Source of the DNA: Eubacteriaceae bacterium | GTDB taxonomy: Bacteria; Bacillota; Clostridia; Lachnospirales; Lachnospiraceae | Assembly (NCBI GenBank): GCA_902362455.1 | Contig: CABIWJ010000001.1 | Coordinates: 369,619 to 415,174 of the forward strand | DNA length: 45,556 bases | Direction of reading: 5' to 3' | In this document: one piece after another, positions 22,287 through 32,800 of the stretch | Position numbering within the stretch: position 1 is the first letter of the stretch | Layout of the letters: the number at the start of each line of letters is the position of its first letter | Program-made: the position numbers and the translations under genes | Notes under the pieces: generated by a model | Seen by the model: the letters and a program-made list of their open reading frames with translations, nothing else | Told to the model about the DNA's origin: nothing | Databases searched by the model: none

Positions 22287-23303
22287 TTACACATCTTTAT
22301 CAATAACAGCTCCTTTTAAATCATCAGCTGTAAGATTTAATTCATTTATAACCTGGGTAAGTGACTTCTTAACATCGTCCATAGTAGAATCTTGTTGGCT
22401 GTTAACTACATTATCCAACGTAGAATCTAATTTATACATTTCTTCTAAATCGTCATCTTTATAATCAGCTTTTTCATTGCGTTCAGTTTTGGCAGCTTCA
22501 ATTCGCTGTTCAAGTTCTTTTTCAGCTTCTTTCTTATCTTCAGCTTTTTTTTCTTCATCTTCGAATTTCTTATCAATGCTTTCTTTGGAATCTTCTATCA
22601 GCATACCGATAATTTCTTTATTAGAGGCTTCTAGAACCTTGTCGGAATTCTTCTGGGCATCGGTCATATCATGAGATTTCAAACGCTCAATATGTATACC
22701 ACGTACAATTGCATTTTCAGAGATGATTTCCTTTGTACAGTCCTTAATCTCCTTTTTATAGATACCTTTATTAGCTTCTAAATTAAGCATTTCTTTCTGG
22801 TAATCAGTAAGACCACGTTCATGAAGATAAGCAAGGCGTTCCTGTTCTTCATCTGACAGGGTTATTTCAGAATTACTAAGGGAATTTTTCTCTTTTAATA
22901 ATAATTTATAGTCAGCCTGTTCTTCGCTGGCATCATCGATGTTATACCCTTTTTTGATAATGTCCATCTCTTTATTAATATTGTTAATCATATCATTTGC
23001 TTCGTTAATCTGGTCATTTAATTCTTTGACATGATTATTTCTTGATTCAATTTCATCATCTATTTTCTTATCACTTTTAAATGCATTTTCCAAAATATTA
23101 AGGGCAATATTCTGTGCTTCCCTGCGCTTATTATCAATGTCAGAACCAAGGTTTAAGTCGCCTGCAAATATTGAGCCATTATCTCTTGCAGAGGCTGTAT
23201 CCTTAGTATCAGATGTATTAGCAGTAGTATCTTTTTTCTTATTTACATTATTCTGATTAGTTGTATCAGATACAATGGTGGAAGTATTTCTATCAATTTT
23301 CAT
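22287..23303 (-). CDS. Coiled-coil hypothetical protein
   Basis: A 338-residue, highly charged protein with no membrane segment. A Ser/Thr/Asn-rich disordered N-terminus (about 1-60) is followed by long heptad-like Glu/Lys/Asp/Asn-rich helices (about 65-300), with clear coiled-coil runs around EIESRNNHVKELNDQINEAN and EEKKAEDKKEAEKELEQRIE. The N-terminal KIDRNTSTI resembles flagellar-associated or intracellular coiled-coil proteins of Lachnospiraceae, but I cannot name a family. Start 23303 is chosen because TTGGAGAG lies at good spacing; an in-frame ATG at 23342 lacks one. Confidence 0.75.
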   Translation of the reverse strand: MKIDRNTSTIVSDTTNQNNVNKKKDTTANTSDTKDTASARDNGSIFAGDLNLGSDIDNKRREAQNIALNILENAFKSDKKIDDEIESRNNHVKELNDQINEANDMINNINKEMDIIKKGYNIDDASEEQADYKLLLKEKNSLSNSEITLSDEEQERLAYLHERGLTDYQKEMLNLEANKGIYKKEIKDCTKEIISENAIVRGIHIERLKSHDMTDAQKNSDKVLEASNKEIIGMLIEDSKESIDKKFEDEEKKAEDKKEAEKELEQRIEAAKTERNEKADYKDDDLEEMYKLDSTLDNVVNSQQDSTMDDVKKSLTQVINELNLTADDLKGAVIDKDV

Positions 23304-23549
23304 AAATTCTCTCCAATCTCTAGATGAAATCATATATAACATATCGACAAATGCATAAGAAAAATTAACATTTAAGACAAAATATGATATTATGGGATAT
23401 AGTGTTAAAAAAGCTGGGATATATAATTATAATACTGTTGAAATTACATATGTTCTAAAGTAAAAGAATTTGTGGCTGTTGAAGTTGGTATTATATAGTT
23501 TTGATCGACGGATTAATTATGAGAAAATACATAGAAATGGAGAAATACA

Positions 23550-25463
23550 ATGAATATTCTATCAGTTGATAATATAAAAAAGACATTTGCAGATACACCG
23601 TTACTTGATGGAGTATCATTTTATCTGCAGGAGAATGAGAAAGTCGGAGTAATAGGAATAAACGGAACAGGAAAGTCTACATTACTTAAGATTATTGCAG
23701 GATATGAAGAAGCAGATGAGGGAAGCATTACTAAGGCTAATAATATTGTGATAAGATACCTGCCACAGAACCCTGAATTTAAAGAAAATGAGACGATAAT
23801 GGAGAGTATATTAAGACAGAATATATCTAAAGTCGAGTCAGAATGGGATATAGAGAGTAATGCTAAGACAATGCTTATGAAACTTGGAGTAAATGATTTT
23901 AATGCGGTTACATCGACTTTATCAGGAGGTCAGAGAAAGAAAGTTGCTTTGGTATCTACATTGTTATCAAAAGCAGATATTCTTATTTTAGACGAGCCTA
24001 CTAACCATTTAGATAATGAAATGTCAGGCTGGTTAGAGGATTATCTCAAGGCTTATCGAGGTGCGATTATTATGGTTACGCATGACAGATATTTTCTTGA
24101 TAGTGTAACGAACAGGATTGTTGAAATCGATAAAGGTAAAATCTACAGTTATCAGGCTAACTATTCAGGTTTCCTTAAGTTAAAATCTGAAAGGGAAGAT
24201 ATGCTTCTTGCAAGTGACAGGAAGAGAAAATCTATCCTTAGAAATGAATTAGAGTGGATTATGAGAGGCGCAAGGGCGCGTTCTACGAAGCAGAAAGCCA
24301 GAATAGAAAGATATGAAGAATTAAAAAATATGAAGTCGCCGACTGAGGTGGAGAATGTTGAGATGAGCTCCGTATCATCAAGATTAGGAAGAACCACAGT
24401 AGAACTTCATAATATTTCTAAGGCCTATGGTGATAAAGTCCTATTTAAAGATTTTAGTTACATTTTCCTTAAGAATGACAGAATTGGCTTCATAGGAGAT
24501 AATGGTTGTGGCAAGACAACATTAATGAAGATAATTGCTAGAAGAATTGAGCCGGATAGCGGAGAATTAGTTGTCGGACAGACAGTTAAGATAGGATATT
24601 ATTCACAGGAGATAGAAAATGATGAGTCGGCAGGAATTGCCTATATGAATCCTGCGATAAGAGTAATAGACTACATTAAAGAAACTGCTGAATATGTCAA
24701 AACTGTTGACGGAACAGTAACAGCATCGCAGATGTTAGAGAAATTCTTATTTACTCCTGAGAAGCAATATAGTCTTATCGGAAAGTTATCAGGTGGTGAG
24801 AAACGAAGACTTAATCTCTTAAGAGTTCTTATGGAAGCACCAAATGTTCTTATATTAGATGAGCCTACTAATGATTTGGACATTACGACACTTACAATAT
24901 TAGAAGATTATTTAGATAAATTTAATGGAATTGTAATAGAGGTATCACATGACAGATACTTCTTAGACAGAACAGTTAAGAGAATATTTGCATTTGAGGG
25001 TAACGGAGTTATTAACCAGTACGAGGGTGGTTATAGTGATTATGTATTAAGAAAAGAAATGCATGAGGTTGAAGTGGGGGAAAATGCTTTAACAGGAATA
25101 AAAAGCAGTGGAAAGAATAAGAATGTTGTTTCACTAAAAGGTAATGAAAAGTCAAAAGTTACAAAAGGTGGCGAAGATAGCACTAAGAATGGTTCTGCTT
25201 CGTCTGACAGAAATACTAATCGTAAGCCAAGGTTCTCATATAAGGAACAACGTGAATATGATACGATAGAAAGTGAAGTAAGTGAGTTAGAGGATAAAAT
25301 CAGTAACTTAGAAAAGGAAATTGAAAGTAATGCAACTGATTTCGTGAAATTAGGTGAATTAACAAAAGAAAAAGAGCAGGCAGAAGCTCTGCTAGAAGAG
25401 AAAATGGACAGATGGGTTTATTTAGAAGAGTTAGCAGAAAAAATTGCCGCAGCTAAAAATTAG
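23550..25463 (+). CDS. uup: ABC-F family ATPase, Uup-like
   Basis: A 637-residue soluble protein with two ABC cassettes and no membrane domain. Cassette 1 has GINGTGKST, LSGGQRKK and LILDEPTNHLD; cassette 2 has GDNGCGKTT, LSGGEKRR and LILDEPTNDLD. The charged helical linker (RKSILRNELEWIMRGARAR) is the tRNA-interaction segment of ABC-F factors and is of the Uup type. The C-terminal 70 residues form a coiled coil (about 570-637), as in Uup. Such proteins act on ribosomes or on DNA and ribosome assembly. An antibiotic-resistance role is less likely given the Uup-type linker and tail. Confidence 0.88.
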   Translation: MNILSVDNIKKTFADTPLLDGVSFYLQENEKVGVIGINGTGKSTLLKIIAGYEEADEGSITKANNIVIRYLPQNPEFKENETIMESILRQNISKVESEWDIESNAKTMLMKLGVNDFNAVTSTLSGGQRKKVALVSTLLSKADILILDEPTNHLDNEMSGWLEDYLKAYRGAIIMVTHDRYFLDSVTNRIVEIDKGKIYSYQANYSGFLKLKSEREDMLLASDRKRKSILRNELEWIMRGARARSTKQKARIERYEELKNMKSPTEVENVEMSSVSSRLGRTTVELHNISKAYGDKVLFKDFSYIFLKNDRIGFIGDNGCGKTTLMKIIARRIEPDSGELVVGQTVKIGYYSQEIENDESAGIAYMNPAIRVIDYIKETAEYVKTVDGTVTASQMLEKFLFTPEKQYSLIGKLSGGEKRRLNLLRVLMEAPNVLILDEPTNDLDITTLTILEDYLDKFNGIVIEVSHDRYFLDRTVKRIFAFEGNGVINQYEGGYSDYVLRKEMHEVEVGENALTGIKSSGKNKNVVSLKGNEKSKVTKGGEDSTKNGSASSDRNTNRKPRFSYKEQREYDTIESEVSELEDKISNLEKEIESNATDFVKLGELTKEKEQAEALLEEKMDRWVYLEELAEKIAAAKN

Positions 25464-25470
25464 AATAGCC

Positions 25471-25498
25471 TTGCAAATAATCGGTAAAATGTTATAAT
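25471..25498 (+). promoter_or_regulatory. Possible promoter before the 114-residue hypothetical gene
   Basis: TTGCAA (25471-25476) and TATAAT (25493-25498) with a 16-base spacer. Confidence 0.5.
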
Positions 25499-25538
25499 AT
25501 CAAGGTGTTTAAAAAATATCAGGCAGAAGGGAAGAATT

Positions 25539-25883
25539 ATGAATAGATTGTTGTTATTAGGCAATGAGAAGTTTGGTATTGACTTGTTTAAGACATTAAC
25601 TTATTCAGAAAATATTAAGACTTATGTAGTATCTGAACGTGAAGTGCAGTTTAGACGTGATGATGATTTTGTTAAGATCGAAGCGGTCAATAATATTGTC
25701 AATGAATATGATGAAGAAGAGAGAAGCATGATACCTTATGATAATCCGAAGATAGTAATGATAACATTTTCGGATATTGAGTTTGCTAAGGAGATACTTA
25801 GTGATGACAGATTACCGAAAGGATTATATATGGATGATTTCAAACACATAAGACCGTTTGAAGAAGTAATAGAAAAATTGTAA
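25539..25883 (+). CDS. Hypothetical protein, 114 residues
   Basis: I do not recognise the family. The N-terminus (MNRLLLLGNEKFGIDLFKTL) and a central hydrophobic strand (KIVMITFSDIEFAKEIL) suggest a small alpha/beta, Rossmann-like domain with no membrane segment. AGAAGGGAAG is a good ribosome binding site. It has its own promoter-like sequence and its own terminator, so it appears to be a single-gene unit between the ABC-F ATPase and the antiporter. Confidence 0.75.
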   Translation: MNRLLLLGNEKFGIDLFKTLTYSENIKTYVVSEREVQFRRDDDFVKIEAVNNIVNEYDEEERSMIPYDNPKIVMITFSDIEFAKEILSDDRLPKGLYMDDFKHIRPFEEVIEKL

Positions 25884-25890
25884 TTATATA

Positions 25891-25923
25891 AAATGTCTGT
25901 GCAGTAATGTTCAGGCATTTTTT
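25891..25923 (+). terminator. Terminator between the 114-residue gene and nhaC
   Basis: AAATGTCTG (25891-25899) pairs with CAGGCATTT (25912-25920) with one G-U; a T run overlaps and follows the right arm. nhaC starts 22 bases later, so it may depend on read-through. Confidence 0.65.
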
Positions 25924-25941
25924 ACAGAAAGGATAGGTTTA

Positions 25942-27432
25942 ATGCAGGGAACATTTTGGGCATTGCTGCCACCGGTTATTGCCATCATATTGGCATTATG
26001 GACGAAGGAGGTCTATATATCATTAATGCTTGGTATTATTACCGGAGCATTATTTTATACAGATTTCAATGTCATAAAGGGTGTAGAGATAACATTTGAT
26101 ATTATGGACGAAAAAATCGGAGCAAATGTGGATATACTTATCTTCCTCGTGTTGATTGGTATAATCGTTGCGCTAATTACAAGCTCAGGGGCATCTAAAG
26201 CCTATGGAAACTGGGCAACTAAGACTATTAAAAGTAAACGTGGAGCATTGCTTGCAACAAGCTGTCTGGGTGCACTTATATTTGTAGATGATTATTTTAA
26301 CTGTCTTACAGTTGGAACTGTAATGAGACCTGTTACTGACAGATATAAAGTTACGAGAGCAAAGCTGGCATATATAATTGATGCGACAGCAGCACCTATA
26401 TGTATAATCGCACCAATATCAAGCTGGGCGGCGGCAGTTGGTTCATCATTACCTAATGATAGTAAGATAGATGGTTTTTCATTATTTTTAAGGACAATTC
26501 CTTACAATATGTATGCAATATTTACCGTTATATTTGTGTTGTTCATTATAATTACAGGAATAGATTTCGCTAAAATGAAGAAGTACGAGGAAGTGGACAA
26601 AGAAGAGAAAAATGGTAGTTCAGAAGAGATAGAAGTTGTCGGAAATGGTAAGGTTAAAGATTTAGTTCTTCCAATTGTATTTCTTATAGTTTCGTGTATT
26701 GTAGCTATGTTATATACAGGTGGTTTATTTAAGGGCGAAAGTGTTGTAGATGCATTTGCTAATTGCAGTTCATCAAGAGCACTTGTGCTTGGTTCGTTCT
26801 TTACGATTATCTTCACATTTTTACTCTATGTGCCACGTAAAGTAATAAGCTTTAGTGATTTTTGCAGCAGTTTTACGAATGGTTTTAAAGCAATGACACC
26901 GGCAATATTAATTCTGTGTATGGCGTGGACATTATCAGGAGTATGTAGTGATGACTACCTTAATATCGGTGGTTTTGTAAGCAGCGTGGTAAATACGGAA
27001 TCAGCAGTAGGTGGATTGTTACCTATGTTATTCTACTTGATTTCTGTAGGACTTGCTTTTGCAACAGGAACATCATGGGGTACATTTGGTATACTCATTC
27101 CAATTGCCATAGCAGTATTTGGAAATGGCAATATGCTTGTAATATGTGTGGCATCGATTCTGTCAGGAGCAGTATGTGGTGACCATATATCACCTATTTC
27201 AGATACGACGATACTTTCATCAGCAGGTGCTGACTGTAAGCATATAGACCATGTTTCAACGCAGATGCCATATGCATTACTTGTAGCTGCATGCAGTTTC
27301 GTGGGATTTTTAGTATCAGGCTTATTTAAGAACGGTATCATCGGATTAGTGGCAGGCTTAATATGTATGGTTGCAATGATGAGTTATATATATGTTAAAT
27401 ATGGTAAAAAATCAGAGCGAAAAGAAAAATAA
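25942..27432 (+). CDS. nhaC: NhaC-family Na+/H+ antiporter
   Basis: A 496-residue membrane protein with about 12 helices. NhaC-family features include FWALLPPVIAIILALWTKEV at the N-terminus, GALIFVDDYFNCLTVGTVMRP, DATAAPICIIAPISSWAA, FATGTSWGTFGILIPIA and SGAVCGDHISPISDTTILSS. Family members exchange Na+ for H+ or couple organic acids (for example malate/lactate) to ion exchange; the exact substrate cannot be told here. AGAAAGGATAGG precedes the start. A cytoplasmic Glu/Lys-rich loop (about residues 210-235) splits the two halves. Confidence 0.88.
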   Translation: MQGTFWALLPPVIAIILALWTKEVYISLMLGIITGALFYTDFNVIKGVEITFDIMDEKIGANVDILIFLVLIGIIVALITSSGASKAYGNWATKTIKSKRGALLATSCLGALIFVDDYFNCLTVGTVMRPVTDRYKVTRAKLAYIIDATAAPICIIAPISSWAAAVGSSLPNDSKIDGFSLFLRTIPYNMYAIFTVIFVLFIIITGIDFAKMKKYEEVDKEEKNGSSEEIEVVGNGKVKDLVLPIVFLIVSCIVAMLYTGGLFKGESVVDAFANCSSSRALVLGSFFTIIFTFLLYVPRKVISFSDFCSSFTNGFKAMTPAILILCMAWTLSGVCSDDYLNIGGFVSSVVNTESAVGGLLPMLFYLISVGLAFATGTSWGTFGILIPIAIAVFGNGNMLVICVASILSGAVCGDHISPISDTTILSSAGADCKHIDHVSTQMPYALLVAACSFVGFLVSGLFKNGIIGLVAGLICMVAMMSYIYVKYGKKSERKEK

Positions 27433-27456
27433 AAGCATTGCAGTAAATAAAGAATT

Positions 27457-27522
27457 AGAATAGCAGATAAAATAAAGTATCAGAATAGCAGATAAAATAA
27501 AGTATCAGAATAGTCGGTAAAA
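27457..27522. repeat. Short tandem repeat, 25-bp unit, about 2.6 copies
   Basis: The unit AGAATAGCAG...AAAGTATC occurs at 27457-27481 and identically at 27482-27506, with a partial, diverged third copy from 27507. It lies between nhaC and the two-component system and has no T run. Confidence 0.85.
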
Positions 27523-27576
27523 ATTAACTCAATAAATAAACATAAAAGTTGAGAAATAAACTTAAAGACTGCAAAT

Positions 27577-27630
27577 TTTACACAGATTTTACATTAGCTG
27601 AATATAGAATTAAAATATATAGTTTATAAT
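27577..27630 (+). promoter_or_regulatory. Pho-box-like direct repeat and -10 of the two-component operon
   Basis: TTTACA occurs twice (27577-27582 and 27588-27593) with a five-base gap, the 11-bp period of Gram-positive PhoP sites. TATAAT at 27625-27630 would place the repeat just upstream of -35, fitting autoactivation. A perfect 12-bp palindrome AGGCAATTGCCT (27643-27654) lies in the leader. Confidence 0.5.
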
Positions 27631-27681
27631 CAGATAAAAAATAGGCAATTGCCTGAATGTACAAAGAAAGGAAATGGTGAA

Positions 27682-28353
27682 ATGGCATTAATATATATTG
27701 TTGAAGACGATAAAAATATTAGTGAAATAGAAGCATTTGCATTGAAAAACAGCGGACATACGGTTATGGAATTCGATTGTGCAAAATCATTCTATAAGAA
27801 ACTAGCAGAGAAAAATCCTGATTTAATTCTGTTAGATATAATGTTGCCTGATGAGGATGGTCTAGAAATCCTAAAGAAGGTAAGAAGTGTTCCGGAGACT
27901 AAGAAGATACCTGTGATTATGGTTACAGCTAAGACTACTGAGATTGATAAAGTTAAAGGGCTTGATATGGGAGCTGATGATTACCTTACTAAGCCATTTG
28001 GTGTAATGGAGCTTATTTCAAGAGTAAAAGCAATATTAAGACGTAGTAAGGGAATGGAAGATGATAAGTTCCTGTCGGTCGGAGATATATTTGTGGACGG
28101 TGAAAAACATATGGTGTATGTAGGTGATGAGCCATGTGAACTGACTTACAAAGAATACGAGCTTTTGAAATTATTAATCCAGAATCAGGGAATCGTGTTA
28201 AAGAGAGATATTATTATGGACAGAATATGGAGCCTTGATTATGAAGGTGAATCAAGAACTTTAGATGTTCATATCAAGACACTCAGACAGAAATTAAAAG
28301 ATTCAGGAAGCAGAATCAAGACCATTAGAAATGTAGGTTATATGTTAGAATGA
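27682..28353 (+). CDS. phoB: OmpR/PhoB-family response regulator
   Basis: A 223-residue regulator. The receiver domain (about 1-120) has the acidic pair in VEDDKN, the phospho-acceptor Asp in LILLDIMLPDEDG, Thr in VTAK and Lys in LTKPFG. The C-terminal winged helix (about 130-223) has ELTYKEYELLKLLIQN and SRTLDVHIKTLRQKL. ATG 27682 is chosen because AAAGGAAATGG precedes it; an in-frame TTG at 27649 lacks support. It overlaps the kinase gene by four bases (ATGA). The PhoB/PhoP identity is inferred from kinase architecture and the Pho-box-like repeat upstream. Confidence 0.88.
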   Translation: MALIYIVEDDKNISEIEAFALKNSGHTVMEFDCAKSFYKKLAEKNPDLILLDIMLPDEDGLEILKKVRSVPETKKIPVIMVTAKTTEIDKVKGLDMGADDYLTKPFGVMELISRVKAILRRSKGMEDDKFLSVGDIFVDGEKHMVYVGDEPCELTYKEYELLKLLIQNQGIVLKRDIIMDRIWSLDYEGESRTLDVHIKTLRQKLKDSGSRIKTIRNVGYMLE

Positions 28354-29681
28354 AAAAGAAGATTAATATACAGTTTTTGTTGATTGCAATTCTTGCGATA
28401 GGTTTTACGGTTGCCACTACTTCAATGGTATTCTACGAGTTATTCAAGAAAGAAGTAATGGATAGTTTAAAGACATATGCACACGTTATAATTGATTCTG
28501 CTTCATATAAGAATATGGAAAATGATAAGGAGTTAACATTAAGAGATGAGCTTAGAATAACACTCATAAGATCTGATGGAACAGTCGAATTCGACACGAA
28601 TGCTGACATCGGAGGAATGGATAATCATAGCACAAGGCCTGAGGTTGAACAGGCATTTAAGAAAGGTGAAGGAAAGGCTGTAAGAGAGTCTAAGACGATG
28701 GATAAAAGCACCTTTTATTATGCTGTGCAAATAGATAATGGTTCGGTTTTAAGAGTTGCTAAAGAGGCAAGCAGCATTTACAATATATACAGGTCATCAT
28801 TTCCGATAATTGCGGTTATAGCAGCAGTTCTATTAGTATTCTGCATTATTTTATCACATTTTCTGACAAAGAGTTTAATGCGGCCTATAGAGATGATGGC
28901 AGATAATATGGACAGATGTTCAGATATTTCGACTTATAAGGAATTAAAACCATTTCTTAACACAATCCAGAAGCAGCATGAGGACATTGTTAAGAATGCA
29001 CATATGAGACAGGACTTTACTGCAAATGTATCACATGAATTGAAGACACCACTGACATCAATTTCAGGATATTCCGAATTAATTGAAAATGGAATGGCTG
29101 ACAGTGATGATGTCGTAAGATTCGCAGGGGAGATTCATAAAAGTTCTAACAGACTGTTATCACTTATTAATGACATAATAAGATTATCAGAGTTAGATAC
29201 GTCAGACAGAGATGTCCAGTATGAAAATATGAATTTAAGAATAACGGCACAGGATTGCGTAGAGATGCTTAAACTCAATGCACAGAAGAGAAAGGTAAGC
29301 ATAAAATGGGAGGGCGAAGATGCACTCGTATGTGCTAACAAGCAGATGATGGAAGAATTAATCTATAACCTGTGTGATAATGCGATAAGATATAATAATG
29401 AAAATGGTACAGTTACAGTTTCAACATATATGGATGATAACAAGTCAGTTGTATCTGTTAAAGATACGGGAATTGGAATACCTAAAGAATATCAGGAGAG
29501 AATATTTGAAAGATTCTATCGTGTAGACAAGAGCCGTTCGAAATCAACAGGCGGTACAGGACTTGGACTGGCCATTGTTAAACATATAGTTGCACAACAT
29601 AAAGGTGCTAAGATATATGTAGAGAGTGAAGCAGGAATTGGTACAGAGATTAAAGTGGTATTCGATAGAAAACAGATGTAA
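28350..29681 (+). CDS. phoR: PhoR-like sensor histidine kinase
   Basis: A 443-residue membrane kinase. Helix 1 (about 8-30) and helix 2 (about 146-172) bracket an extracytoplasmic sensor domain of about 115 residues with a PAS/PDC-like TLIRSDGTVEFDTNAD. The dimerisation and phosphoacceptor segment FTANVSHELKTPLTSISGY carries the His. The ATPase domain shows the N box (ELIYNLCDNAIRYN), G1 (VKDTGIGIP), F box (ERFYRVDKSRS) and G2 (GTGLGLAIVKHI). The gene overlaps the regulator's stop codon, so the pair is translationally coupled. A cytoplasmic PAS between helix 2 and the His box is not evident, so the PhoR label is tentative. Confidence 0.85.
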   Translation: MKKKINIQFLLIAILAIGFTVATTSMVFYELFKKEVMDSLKTYAHVIIDSASYKNMENDKELTLRDELRITLIRSDGTVEFDTNADIGGMDNHSTRPEVEQAFKKGEGKAVRESKTMDKSTFYYAVQIDNGSVLRVAKEASSIYNIYRSSFPIIAVIAAVLLVFCIILSHFLTKSLMRPIEMMADNMDRCSDISTYKELKPFLNTIQKQHEDIVKNAHMRQDFTANVSHELKTPLTSISGYSELIENGMADSDDVVRFAGEIHKSSNRLLSLINDIIRLSELDTSDRDVQYENMNLRITAQDCVEMLKLNAQKRKVSIKWEGEDALVCANKQMMEELIYNLCDNAIRYNNENGTVTVSTYMDDNKSVVSVKDTGIGIPKEYQERIFERFYRVDKSRSKSTGGTGLGLAIVKHIVAQHKGAKIYVESEAGIGTEIKVVFDRKQM

Positions 29682-29773
29682 AGGTTTGTATTATGAAGAG
29701 GGAAAATGTATACACAATTTTGAAAATTGTATAAATAACAAAAACTGTCTGACAATTTATCTTAAAATTCTTA

Positions 29774-29802
29774 TTTACAAATGAAAAACATTGTAGTATA
29801 GT
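29774..29802 (+). promoter_or_regulatory. Promoter of gltBD
   Basis: TTTACA (29774-29779) and TATAGT (29797-29802) with a 17-base spacer, about 70 bases before gltB. A weak CTAGA/TCTAG hairpin lies in the leader. Just upstream, TATACACAATTTT pairs with AAAATTGTATA (about 29709-29733), possibly ending the kinase transcript although no T run follows. Confidence 0.65.
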
Positions 29803-29870
29803 AGCAAACATAAATTAACATCTAGAGTCACTCATCTAGGAATAAAAACTGAATAAGGAAGGAATTGCAC

Positions 29871-32800
29871 ATGAATCAAAATGAATTATTCAAGAGTGCA
29901 GAAGACAATGGATTATACAATCCACAGTTTGAGCACGATAATTGCGGTATTGGTGCAGTGGTCAACATTAAAGGTAAGAAGACACATGCAACAGTTGAGA
30001 ACGCATTAAAGATAGTTGAAAATTTAGAACATAGAGCAGGCAAAGATGCCGAGGGAAAAACCGGAGACGGTGTAGGAATCTTATTACAGATTTCACACAA
30101 GTTCTTTAGCAAAGCGGTTAAGTCCCTCGGTATTTTTTTAGGCTCAGAACGAGAATATGGCATTGGTATGTTCTTCTTCCCACAGGACGAACTTAAGAGA
30201 AATCAGGCTAAGAAGATGTTTGAAATTATCGTGGAAAAAGAGGGACTTGAGTTCTTAGGCTGGAGAGAAGTTCCTACAAAGCCGGATGTACTAGGTACAA
30301 AAGCAATAGAATGTATGCCATACATTATGCAGGGCTTTGTAAAGAAACCTGAGGATGTTAGAAAAGGACTTGATTTCGATAGAAAGTTATACGTTGCAAG
30401 ACGTGTATTTGAACAGAGTAATGATAATACTTATGTAGTTTCATTATCAAGCAGAACTATTGTATATAAAGGTATGTTCTTAGTAGGCCAGTTAAGATTA
30501 TTCTTTGAAGACTTACAGGATAAAGATTATGAATCAGCAATTGCAATGGTACATTCAAGATTTAGTACGAATACAAACCCAAGCTGGCAGAGAGCACATC
30601 CCAACAGATTAATGGTTCATAACGGTGAGATTAATACAATTCGTGGAAATGCTGATAATATGTTGGCACGTGAAGAAACAATGAATTCTGAATATCTTAA
30701 AGGCGAGATGCACAAGGTTATCCCTGTTGTTAATCCGGAGGGTTCAGATTCAGCACAGCTTGATAATACACTTGAATTCTTAGTGATGAGTGGTATGGAG
30801 CTTCCCCTTGCAGTAATGATTACCATTCCTGAACCTTGGGATAATAACCATACATTAAGTCAGGCAAGAAGAGATTTCTATCAGTATTATGCAACTATGA
30901 TGGAACCATGGGATGGACCGGCATCAATACTTTTCTCTGACGGTGATATTATGGGAGCTGTACTTGACAGAAACGGTCTCAGACCATCACGTTATTACAT
31001 CACAGATGATGATACATTAGTGCTTTCATCAGAAGTCGGCGTATTAGATGTAGACCCAACTACGATTATAGCTAAGGAACGTTTACATCCAGGTAAAATG
31101 CTTCTCGTAGATACGGTTAAGGGAAGAATTATAGATGATGATGAAATCAAAGAAAAATATGCATCAAGGCAGCCATATGGTGAATGGCTTGATAATAACC
31201 TTATCAAACTTAAAGATTTAAAGATACCTAATAAGAAAGTAGAAGAGTATTCTACAGATGAAAGAAAGAGATTACAGAAAGCTTTCGGTTACACATATGA
31301 AGAGCTTATGACATCAATTCTCCCAATGGCAAAGACTGGTTCAGAGCCAATTTCAGCAATGGGTTGTGATAAACCACTTGCAGTATTATCTGACAGGGTA
31401 CAGCCATTATTTAACTATTTTAAACAGCTATTCGCACAGGTAACCAATCCACCAATAGATGCGATTCGTGAAGAGGTAGTTACATCAACTACAGTATATA
31501 TCGGTGAGCATGGTAATATCCTTGAAGAGCAGCCTGAGAACTGTCAGGTACTTAAAGTTAAGAATCCAATTCTTACAAGTACAGACTTATTAAAGATTAA
31601 GAATATGAATGTGTCAGGCTTCAAAGTAGAAGTAATTCCAATCATTTACTATAAGAATACTTCACTTGAAAAAGCAATCGACCATTTATTCGTAGAAGCA
31701 GACAGAGCGCATAAAGACGGAGCTAATATCCTCATTCTTTCAGACAGAGGAGTTGATGAGAACCATGTTGCAATACCTTCATTGCTTGCAGTATCAGCAC
31801 TTCATCAGCATCTTGTCGTAACTAAGAAGAGAACAAGCCTTGCAATTATATTAGAGAGTGGTGAACCAAGAGAAGTACATCATTTTGCTACATTATTAGG
31901 TTATGGTGCTTCAGCAATTAACCCATATTTAGCACAGGATTCAATAAAATATCTTATTGATAATGATATGCTTGATAAAGATTACTATGCCGCAGTAAAT
32001 GATTACAATTCAGCAGTTCTCCATGGTATCGTTAAGATTGCTTCTAAAATGGGTATATCTACAATTCAGTCATATCAGGGTTCACAGATATTCGAGGTAG
32101 TAGGTATAAGCGAAGATGTGATTAATAAATACTTCACTAACACAGTAAGCCGTATAGGCGGTATAACACTTAAAGATATAGAAGAACAGGTAGACAGCCG
32201 TCATTCTAAAGCATTTGATCCATTAGGACTTGCTAATGACCTTACATTAGAGAGCAGCGGAAGTCATAAGTTCAGAAGTAATAAAGAGGAGCATTTATAT
32301 AATCCTCAGACAATTCATCTGTTACAGCAGTCCACATGGACAGGCAATTATGATTTGTTTAAACAGTACACACATATGATAGATGAAGAACTTAATCCTG
32401 TTCACATAAGAGGACTTATCGATTTCAATTATCCTGAAAAAGGTATTCCGATTGACGAGGTCGAAAGTGTAGACAGCATTGTGAAGAGATTTAAGACAGG
32501 TGCCATGTCTTATGGTTCTATATCAGAAGAAGCACATGAGACAATGGCAATTGCGATGAATATGATTCATGGTAAATCTAACAGTGGTGAAGGCGGAGAA
32601 AGTCTTGAGAGACTTGATACGGTAAATGATAAGATAAATAAATGTTCAGCAATTAAGCAGGTTGCATCAGGAAGATTTGGTGTTACATCTAAATATCTTG
32701 TAAGTGCTAAAGAGATTCAGATTAAGATGGCACAGGGAGCTAAGCCAGGCGAAGGTGGACATTTACCAGGTAAGAAAGTATATCCTTGGATTGCCAAAAC

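Noticed and set aside
22477..22674. A Ser/Phe-rich open frame opposite the coiled-coil gene
   Set aside because: Antisense of Glu/Lys-rich codons routinely gives Ser/Phe-rich frames; no start signals.
27457..27522. Start of a CRISPR array
   Set aside because: The 25-bp units are directly adjacent with no spacers and only two are exact.
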